Positions 55,850 through 64,000 of a DNA stretch of 64,000 bases are shown here, in pieces (the first letter of the stretch is position 1; each line of letters begins with the position of its first letter). The position numbers were made by a program, and so were the translations under genes. Below the pieces are notes generated by a model. It had not been told where the DNA came from, searched no databases, and saw only the letters and a list, made by a program, of their open reading frames with translations. Source of the DNA: Deroplatys truncata (taxonomy: Eukaryota > Arthropoda > Insecta > Mantodea > Mantidae); NCBI GenBank assembly GCA_030765065.1, contig CM060990.1, positions 5,512,001 to 5,576,000 of the forward strand, read 5' to 3'.

Positions 55850-57110
55850 TTTCAACTCTACATTTTGTAAATGACGTCTTATTTCTCCGTATCTTGCATC
55901 TTGTTGCCATCATTTTTTAGATGTAATTTTAAAGCCAATTCGGGATGTCGCAAAATTTCATATAGAGTATCACCTTCTAAAATGTTTTGTTCTTCTAATA
56001 AATGTTGTATATATCTTACACATTCAAGAAGGAGTGCCTTGAACATTACATATATCACGGACATCATCAGCGGTTATATTATTTTTTTCAATAACCCTTG
56101 TGGGGTCCATGACCCGTAATAAAATGAAGAAATCCCCTAGTCGGTTGTAAATAATTTAACTTCAATCTTTCTTGAATATTGGAAATAAATTATAATATCT
56201 TCTTCTTTCATTTATTTCCTCCCATTCTTTTTGCCACTTATACTTTAATGCTTCCTTAATTTCATGAATTGTAATACATGGCTGTCCTATTATTATTTTC
56301 AGCATTTCAAAGTTTTATTTTTTCAACCAAAATGTTGCACCTCTTAATCTTATAAGGTAATCCATTGCCCATATTGCAGTTGCCACAAATAATGCCATTG
56401 TAGGTGTCCTACAAACGGCCCCGGTAAATCGTAACAACATTTTACGTTGTGTTCTTCTTAGTAATCTTCTAATCATAACATATCGCATTCTTGAAGTCCA
56501 AACACTTGCTCCATAAGTAATTATTGAAGAAAATATTGCATTGTATTAGATGGATATGGTTTTCAAGGAAATTTTGATTATTTTTCTGAAACATTCTTTC
56601 TAATTTCATCATAACCCTTTCAGATTTTTGCCGAACATATTCAGTATGTTTCCCTAAATGTAATTTTTAATCAATTATGATTCCCAAATATTTGCATTCG
56701 TGCTGTCTTCTTATTTTTTGACTATTTATTTTAATTGCTGGATCTCGTTTCAAGTTTGCTTTAAATAATATAAGACTGGATTTATTCGGGGCTATTTTTA
56801 ATTTTGATTGTTTACACCAGATATTTAATTTTTCCGTTAATTTATAAGCTCTGTCCTCTAATTCTGTCCTACTCTGTCCTTGGATTAAAAATATCAAATC
56901 GTCAGCATATGCAATTGTATTTAGTGTATTAAATCACTCATTTTTTCAATTAGGATTTCAATTTCAATATCCCAAAACAAAGGCCCGGGAACTGAGCCTT
57001 GTGGGCAACCTTTGGTTATACGTTTGGTAATATTCCACAAATATACACATTTATATTCATACAATAATCCTTTAAAATGTGATATATGGTATCTGGATAA
57101 TGTTTGTGTT
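55850..57110 (-). pseudogene. R1-type non-LTR reverse transcriptase fragment
   Basis: Reading leftwards: TKGCPQGSVPGPLFWDIEI (near 57,020), the intact active site NTIAYADDLIFLIQGQ (near 56,905), SKLKIAPNKSSLILFK and HECKYLGIIID (56,897-56,667). Further on come YGASVW and RRTQRKMLLRFTGAVCRTP (near 56,480) and a C-terminal tail to about 55,880. QGSVPGP and the thumb region fit R1/I-group elements. Everything upstream of the palm (endonuclease, fingers) is missing, and frameshifts are present. Confidence 0.75.
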
Positions 57111-57118
57111 TAAATAAG

Positions 57119-57600
57119 ATGAATGCCACATGTTGAGCGAAGGTCTACCTGAACCCAGGTCTAGCACCAGCCGAGTGGGGGTTTCCCATGAGGCCAATAC
57201 TTTGAGTCTAAAAGGCCCCCCCCGCTTACGCGAGGATGGAAGTGGATACGCAACTTACGCGCGTCATCCCAAAACCAGGCGACTACTGTAAACCACGGTA
57301 GGGCCGACAGCAATCTAGCATGCCGTCTACCAACTCTTACTCATGGTTGGCGCCGGAGAACATCGGGGCGTCTCACAACCCCGCCTGGGCGGAAAACCAG
57401 CCAAGCGTACCCAATCTCCCATGGGTATCGGAAACCACTGCCCCGCCGAGTCGAACCCAATCCGAACAGCTTCCCATCGGTAGGGGCTCGAATGTTTGGC
57501 CCAGCGTACTTCTAGTAACGTCAGAAGTACCACGAGTGCTCAGGGTCCGCAGTGTCCCTACCACGGCAGCTGAAGGGGTCGGAACCCCCACACGCTACGT
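57119..57600. other. GC-rich segment between the RT fragment and Gypsy-A
   Basis: An abrupt change to GC-rich sequence with open frames on both strands (57,320-57,667 and others), none with a domain. It starts where the RT fragment is truncated and ends where the Gypsy-A protein begins. It may be the 5' region of the element that inserted into Gypsy-A. Confidence 0.35.
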
Positions 57601-59741
57601 GCTGTCGGACTCTTCGATGATGCCTCTTGATCTCATGCTCTCCAGCATGTCTCGCACCTCCGTTTAATTCGTCAGAGGAACACGTTTTGGTGGTTAGCCC
57701 GGATAGGCTGGGGATCTCCTGTGTCGACGTGATGGAGTACTCAGTCAGTGCGGGCCGAAAGCGGACCGATATTGCCTAAGAAAGTGCCGAACCTTCTTTA
57801 GTTGTGCAGCGGTCAAATGGTAGGCCGCTCTCTTCAACAAGGCTTCCAACCTTGAAGCCAGATTTTGAGACGGTGCTGGTACTTCGGGTCCATCGCAGGC
57901 GCTACACTCGCAGCTGGTCCTCCGCATTCCTCTAAATCCGTTCCGTCCTATATGTTCTGATCTATGCCCGATGGATCCATCAGTCTCACTGACACCTCCT
58001 CCCGTAAGGCAACAATGTCCTCGCAACGCATAATCTATCCAATGGTGTCTTCCGGTTCGAACCAGGTTCCTTGGACGCTGGGCTACCAGACACGCCTTCA
58101 TCACCACCTCGCTTATTTCGAGCACAAAAACATCCTCCGTCAGGATCACCCTCCAGATCCTCGGATATTCGTTGAGGCTCCGGAGTAACACTCCGCCTCC
58201 GCCGAGTCTCAAGACTCTCCTGCGGATGTTGACCTTCGCCTCGTGGCTCCCAAGGCATCCAGTCCTAGCATCACATCTTCAGCCACCCCCGCTACAAACA
58301 CTTACAGCCTTCCGATTCTCCGCCCTAGGGTCAACTCCAACAGGTCCTCCATCTCCACAGGCAAAGTATCGCCCGATGCCCCATAGTTGGTAGGGCCGCT
58401 TCAGTTTCCTCGAAATCAAGCCCTTCGCCACGTCAGTTCTCATTATGCTCACGGCTGCATCTGTGATTGCATGCCTACACTAATACCCAGGCACAGCTTC
58501 CTGTGTATCCAGCCGTCCACGAAGAGGTTGTCATCCAGACCTCTGCCCAAGACGCGCAGCATCACTTGAGGGGATGGTGAAGATACAGCCGACGTGCCCC
58601 TCGCCACGTCGGTGCTTATTCGTTTACAGCATGCTCGTCGGCTTGGTGTGGACAGTCGTTTACTAGGTGCCCTGCCTGGCCACACCCCAATACATACCGC
58701 TTGAAAATCTTCGTCGACCTCGTTTGGTTGATCCTTTGCTCCCGCCATATCGAATACTCCTGGTCTTGGAGATAGGTGTCGCTGTTACCTTGGTCGCCTC
58801 CATCGTTAGCGCGGCCGTTAGCGCCCCGTGGATACTCTTGTAATCGCCGAACATTCGATACTCCAGTACTCCGTCAATAAAGCAAGTAGGCAGCTTCCTG
58901 GCATAAGAAACTGGGCGAGGGGTCCATCAGAACTTTATTCACTAGCTGTTCGACTGCCAGAGTGAATTCTTACAGCTTCTACCCTGACTGTTGCAGCTTT
59001 GACTTGAGTTGACTACAATAGGTTAAGGCCAACCGATGGCTCCTACACCGGTTTTCGAGGGCCTCCAGATAACTTCGGACGCCGACGACGTTCGAATCGT
59101 ATTTTGAATTTCTGCTGGCCGTCCCTGGAGGCTGGCTTTTAGCTGTGTGATTTCGTCCTGTGTTGAGCATCGGTTGTGCGCAGCGACAGCAGCGTATTGT
59201 CGAAGGAAGACTTCGAAATTTGATGTTCCGTCGTATTTGGGTGGCTTGACACATGCAGATGTTGTATCTCGTCCAGGCTTCTCGACCTTCAAGCGCTTAA
59301 GTCTTCCGTTAAGAATTTGTTCCTTCGTAGCGTTCAGTTCTTTGGTACTGCCGTCGAGTCTTCCTTCCAGGACGATAAGCCTTTCCCCTACGTCCTCCAT
59401 AGCGTCAAAGTTGTTTGTCAAGCTGTTCTACCCTTTCGCCGAGCTCCTCCATGCCTTTCTCCACGCCGGTCAGTATTTCCCCAATTTTGTCCGATAGTTC
59501 CGTCTTCATCTTGGACATTTCTGTTTTCATTTCTGTCCGCATCTTCTCCATTGCGCAACTCTGTTGTTATTTCGCTTTCCATCTTGTCCATTGGAGAATT
59601 TACATTCTTATTTTCACTCTCACTATTCTCCATGCCACTCTCAATTTTCTCCAATCCGGATTTCATTGCTGTCTCTAGCTTCTCCATTCCAGATTTCATG
59701 GTCTGCACGTCATTTAGTATTTTTTGAAGTAGTTGCTCCAT
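57600..59741 (-). pseudogene. Gypsy-A gag, protease and start of pol
   Basis: Gag starts at ATG 59,741 with a long Met/Glu/Lys heptad region (MEQLLQKILNDVQTMKSGME), a likely coiled coil. It continues in another frame to VKPPKYDGTSNFEVFLRQYA (near 59,230), a retrotransposon gag core motif, then ALENRCRSHRLALTYCSQL and a decayed zinc knuckle (GCGQAGHLVNDC, near 58,660). Protease-region fragments follow near 58,580-58,250. A pol-linker piece (HLTAAQLKKVRHFLRQYRS) is near 57,800, and the last piece is LESMRSRGIIEES near 57,620. The next residues expected in such elements are found at 39,380. Many stops and frameshifts. Confidence 0.8.
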
Positions 59742-59753
59742 TGTGGCATTTGG

Positions 59754-59772
59754 ATCCCACTCCCGACACCAA
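59754..59772 (-). other. Gypsy-A primer-binding site
   Basis: The minus strand reads TTGGTGTCGGGAGTGGGAT directly after the LTR. It resembles the TGGTGTC-type sites common in arthropod Gypsy elements. Confidence 0.65.
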
Positions 59773-60882
59773 TTTAACAAATTAGAACACCCGTTACGCG
59801 AAAACACACTTTATTTATCACAAAGCTCTCAACGTAACGCAAACGTAACACGGAGTCTCTTTGGCGGAATACAGCACAACTGATCCGTCGAACCGGATCA
59901 CAACTGAAGCACTGAACTTGAGACAGTGAGTTCTACGTATCTAAATATAAAATGAAACAAATATTAATAACAGTAGGAATGGTATTATTAAATAAGACTG
60001 GAAGGTGAATATTACTGTAAACGTGAATAACAGTTGAAAAGATAGTGCCAGCAGCAGGCAGGAAACGGGGTTGGTTTTCCCCTCTCAATCCTAGCCAAAT
60101 CAGTAGATAATACGCTTTGTTAGTATACCGCTAGGTCGCTTGAAAATCATATGTGTAGAAAAACGCCAGTGATCTCAAAGCCCCAGGCATCCAATAAGAA
60201 ATAAGGTAGAAATCATGTGATAGTGAAATGGGGAGATAGGAAATTTGAAATAAACAAACAGGAGAGTTTAGAATACACTTCTTGTTCGTGGTATTTCCTT
60301 GGAGGTGGTTCTGAAAACAATTTGTCGACGGACAGGCGCGATGGTATGAAGCACAGCAGTAAAGAAATGCGCCTGCGTGTGTGGCGAGGTAATATCAGTC
60401 CTATTAACCACCAACCCTATATCCAAGATGCATGCAAGTCCCTGAGTTTGCATCAAACCCGGGACCACTCCTGCAAATCCTGTGCCACCAAATTGGCGCA
60501 CAGCACCTCCCCAGGGTACCGCTGCAAACTGCACAGCTCACAACCGACTATTCAGTTACAGCTCATTATTAAACTACATTGTTCGCTTTCACTGTCCAGT
60601 TTTCACTTCTAACAGCACTGAAGTCAACACTACTGAATTCAACACTGGCTCGTCCCGCGGACGGGTCATATATATACGCCTCGCAGACAAAACCCAACTT
60701 TCGAGAACGAGCACTTACCAGAAAGGGCCAGAAACAATCCTCTGGAGAGTGGAAGTGGCACACAATAGCTATTGTTCTAAGCGCCTATTGTTCTAGAGTG
60801 GTACCGGCTATTTTTCTAACCCACGTCAGGAAGACAGGCGCTCGCGCTGCCGATTCGTAGGAAGTTAGCGCGCGCTGTTACA
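59773..60882 (-). repeat. Gypsy-A 5' LTR (about 1.1 kb)
   Basis: On the minus strand it begins TGTAACAGCG at 60,882 and ends before the primer-binding site. The first 263 bases match the truncated LTR at 36,276-36,549 with many differences, so the element is old. Short plus-strand ORFs inside it are not genes. Confidence 0.75.
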
Positions 60883-62715
60883 CTATACTGGCAAGAGGTC
60901 ACGTGAAACTGCGAGATATGGGTATTCTGGCCATGAGAACTAGTAATATACTAACAAGAGGTCACGAGAAACTGATTGATATATTCTGGCCATGTGAAGC
61001 TAGTCGTAAAATACTAAGAAGAGGTCACGAACAGCTGCCAGATGTATTCTGGCCATGGGAAACTAGTCGTAATACACTGCCAAGAGTTCACGGGAAACTG
61101 GTCGATATATTCTGGCCATAAGAACCTAGTCGTAATGTATTGACAAGAGCTCAGGAGAAACTGGGAGATATATTCTAGCCATAACGAACTAGTCGTAATA
61201 TACTGGCCAGAGATCGCGAGAAGTTGGAAGATGTATTTTGGCCATGAGGAACTAGTCGTAATATACTGGCAACAGGTTCCGACAAACCGGGGGATACATT
61301 CTGACTTCAGGACCTAGACATAATATACTGGCAAGAGGTCACAAGAAACTGGGAAGTACATTCTGACCATAAAAAACTAGCCGTAATATACTGAAAGAGG
61401 TCACGAGAAACTGGAAGATATATTTTGACAATGAGAAACTATTCGCAATATAAGGCGAGAGGTCACCAATAACTGAGAAATATATTCCGGCCATGCAAAA
61501 TTAGTCGTAATATGACGACAATAAGTAAGGCACGACTGGAATATATATTATGCTCATGAGAAGCTAGTAGCAATATACTGGCAAGAGGTCACAAGAAACT
61601 GGGAGATACATCCTGGCCATGAGAAGGTCGTAATATACTGGCAAAAGGTGATGAGAAACTAGGAGATATATTCAGGCCATGAGAAACCAGATGTAATATA
61701 CAGGCAAGAGGCCACGAGAAAATGGGAGATATATTCCCGCCATGAGAAACTTGTAATATACTGGCAAGCGGCCACGAGAAACTGGGATATACATTCTGGC
61801 CATAGAAACTAGTAGTATACTGCCAAGTTGTGAGGAATAACTAGGAAGTATATTCTGGCCATGAGAAACTAGTCCTAATATATAGAATTTTAAATCGAGT
61901 TTCAGTTATAGACGTTCTTTAACTACTATGGCCCTTAGTGTCCCATTGTATATTGGGCCTGAAAGACCCGGAATTTTGCTCAGAGGCCTCCATATCGGGT
62001 TTTAGTTTCTTTCACGTACAACAAAACTACTACACGGGACCACCGGATTTACTTCCCTTCCGAAGGAAGCCATGCTAAATATTTTACCCCTATAAAACTC
62101 CATCCGCCTCCGCCGAGTTCCAACCTGCTACCTCGGGAACTGGAGGCTAGCGTGGTACGTCTAGACCACGGAGGATGATTGTAATATTCAGGCAAGAGGG
62201 TACGAACAACCGTAGTTATATTCCGGCCATGCATATCTAGTATTAAAATACTGGCAAGAGGTCACAAGACACTGGGAGATACATTATAATCATGAGAAGC
62301 TATCAAGAGGTCCGAGAAACTAAGAGATATACTCTGTTATGATACACTAGTCTTAATGCAAACAGAGGTCACGAGAGATTGGGGGATGCACTCTGCACAT
62401 AAGAAACTAGTCATAATATATTGGCAAGAGGTCACCAGATACTGGGAGCTATATTCTGGTCATGAGAAGCTAGTGGTAATATACGGCAAAAGGTCATGAG
62501 AAACTGGTAGATATATTCTGAACATGAGAAAGTAGTCGTAATATAGTGAGGAGAGGTCACGTGAAATTGGGAGTTACATTCCGGTCATGAGAAACTAGTC
62601 GTAATATACTGCCGAGATGTCACGATATATTTGGATACATATATTCTGACCATGAGCAGCAAGTCGTAATATACTGGCAAGAGGTTACCAGAAACTGGGA
62701 ATTACCAGGTGAGTC
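60883..62715. repeat. ~63-bp satellite array, about 24 units
   Basis: Units share TACTGGCAAGAGGTCACGAG, AAACTGGGAGATATATTCTGG and CCATGAGAAACTAGTCGTAA. They are diverged and of slightly variable length. The array borders the Gypsy-A LTR directly and is interrupted by a SINE. Confidence 0.9.
61885..62178 (-). mobile_element. SINE family A, copy 4, inside the satellite
   Basis: The same blocks as the other copies (GGCCCTTAGTGTCCCATT, GAAGGAAGCCATGCTAA, ACTGGAGGCTAGCGTGGTA, CCACGGAGGA). The satellite phase resumes on the right with GTAATATTCAGGCAAGAGG. Flanking TAATAT is a possible short duplication. It is the most diverged of the four copies by eye. Confidence 0.8.
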
Positions 62716-62719
62716 AGCT

Positions 62720-63390
62720 CCCCTAGGTATTTGCATCTATGCAATCCGCAGTTTATAGCCTAATGTGAAAACATTGACCCCTTTAGCAAACCAACTGTTA
62801 TTGCAGTTCTGCTATTTTATTCGGTAAATACGCAACCACCATTAATGATTAAAGGCCTGAATGAGCCAAGGAGCTGAGAAAGACTTAAAAAATACTGCTC
62901 TTCATGGAATATAATTCTTGCAAGGAGGTCAAGGAATATTCTCTCGGAGAGCAGGATACAATGCGTGCGTTCTGGCCGAGTGGGTTAACTGGCGACATAT
63001 GGAGAAGCAAAGGTTAGCTTCGAAGGTTGGGATCTAATATTTACATCAAATCGTTTTGGTTTTATTCTTTCTTTCTTTCTCCTTGTGTTTATTTTCTGTA
63101 TTTTAGTATACTAATTTATTTATTTTAGTTATTGGTTCTACTGTGAGCAAAAGACACAAGAATTACAATCATATAATAATTGCGGATCATGTTTACCCTA
63201 ATAATCTGCACCGTATCTGGTGTTGTAAATGTGTTACGTAGTTAGCTTTCATTCTTTTGGGCGCATGTCGAGGCTATTAAATCTAACAGTTTTTTCATCT
63301 TTAAACTTTATGTTTTACTTCTACTGACAAAGGAGTTGTATATGTGCTAAGTTCAGGGGAAAACAGCATAATAAATTGTTACAGAGCGTG
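62720..63390. other. AT-rich unassigned DNA
   Basis: A tRNA-like A-box segment (TGGCCGAGTGGGTTAACTGG) at about 62,974-62,993 has no clean B box. It may be an old SINE. Nothing else was recognised. Confidence 0.35.
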
Positions 63391-63397
63391 AATTTTA

Positions 63398-64000
63398 TCA
63401 ACGAAGTAAATGTTTAAAATGAGGACCCCCTTCATCAATGCACATTTGGGGACGTTGGCGGAGAGACCTTCTTGCATACTGTAACATGCGCGGTGTCATC
63501 TGCCTGCATTCTTTACGTATGAATTCCCGTAGATGATTTTGGTTTTGCGGTTCATGACCGTAGACCCGTTCCTTTAAATGATCCCACAGAAATAAATCCA
63601 GTGGGGTGAGATCAGGTGATTTAGGGGGCCATGCAATTGGGTCCCCTCGGCCAATACATTTTTGCAGATATGTTCTATGTAAGTGATTCCTTACAACCAG
63701 TGACCAGTGTGGCGGAGCTCCATATCACTCGTGCTTAAAAGTCACGTCCGTGGAGAGCCTGGTGTAGTTGTAGATGGTATGGATTATATTTATTACGGTG
63801 CAATATGCGCATTACTGAGGACCACTTAGACTTATTTGCCGATCTTATGCTATGATCCTTGAACGGGTATGTGGATTGTTTTCTATTGCGTTTCCCAAAG
63901 ATGCTTCATTGCCTCCAGAGGTTACTGGAGCATCGTGAGCAGGTGGTGCTCTTCCAAATCATCCTGTTTCACGAAGGCGTCTTTCAACTATTCGTAAAGC
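63398..64000 (-). pseudogene. DUF4817-type transposase, internally deleted, runs off the window
   Basis: On the minus strand the C-terminal half is open: GAPPHWSLVVRNHLHRTYL, GRGDPIAWPPKSPDLTPLD, LFLWDHLKERVYGHEPQN, ending EGGPHFKHLLR and a stop at 63,398. The preceding catalytic HDG is replaced (a stop and Tyr before GAPPH). The N-terminal half near 63,990-63,790 (IVERRLRETG, NAIENNPHTRSRII, YNPYHLQLHQALHGRDF) joins directly to it. The roughly 100 residues with the first catalytic Asp are therefore deleted. The sequence differs clearly from the copy at 53.5 kb, so this is another subfamily. Confidence 0.8.

Overview
The window reads as a repeat-dominated nuclear segment from an arthropod, most likely an insect with a large genome. 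Evidence: low overall GC, no dense genes, many tRNA-derived SINEs, Ty3/Gypsy, Tx1/L1-type and R1-type retroelements, hAT and Tc1/mariner-related DNA transposons, MITEs, microsatellites and several minisatellite families. I cannot name the species. No complete host gene is visible. The best host-gene candidates are an exon-like ORF at the left edge (127-540) and a promoter plus two short exons on the minus strand at 29.3-28.3 kb. Element family names rest on recognising protein motifs by eye; no search was run.

Layout. 0-6.9 kb: AT-rich intergenic DNA with a few SINE copies. 6.9-13.05 kb: a tRNA-headed repeat with a 105-bp minisatellite tail, split by an almost full-length but decayed Tx1/L1-type retrotransposon on the minus strand (ORF1 with zinc knuckle, ORF2 with endonuclease, reverse transcriptase and C-terminal zinc finger). 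14.27-14.63 kb: a palindromic MITE. 15.9-16.7 kb: a broken DUF7869-like gene. 17.2-19.3 kb: an ~81-bp tandem repeat array split by a SINE (11-bp target-site duplication, TSD) and a truncated hAT element (8-bp TSD). 19.3-23.7 kb: nothing recognisable.

24.83-36.24 kb is the most unusual structure: an 11.4-kb foldback arrangement. Two ~3-3.5 kb inverted arms carry the same four repeat blocks in mirror order around a 4.9-kb unique core. The core has a canonical-looking minus-strand promoter facing the left arm and GC-box/CCAAT tandem repeats beside the right arm.

36.28-60.88 kb is a nest of insertions. An old minus-strand Gypsy element (Gypsy-A) has its 5' half (LTR, gag, protease) at 60.88-57.6 kb and its 3' half (RT, RNase H, integrase, partial LTR) at 39.38-36.28 kb. 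The protein breaks just before the RT motif and resumes on the other side of an 18-kb block. That block holds an R1-type RT fragment and a DUF4817/Tc1-mariner-type DNA transposon. The left inverted repeat of that transposon is itself split by a younger 13.1-kb Gypsy element (Gypsy-B, 40,023-53,136; near-identical LTRs, 4-bp TSD). Gypsy-B carries gag and gag-pro-pol in the usual -1 arrangement, plus an unexplained 6.7 kb between pol and the 3' LTR.

60.88-62.72 kb is a ~63-bp satellite interrupted by a SINE. The window ends inside a second, internally deleted DUF4817-type transposase on the minus strand. Nearly all coding sequence here belongs to mobile elements, and almost all of it is disabled by stops, frameshifts or lost catalytic residues.
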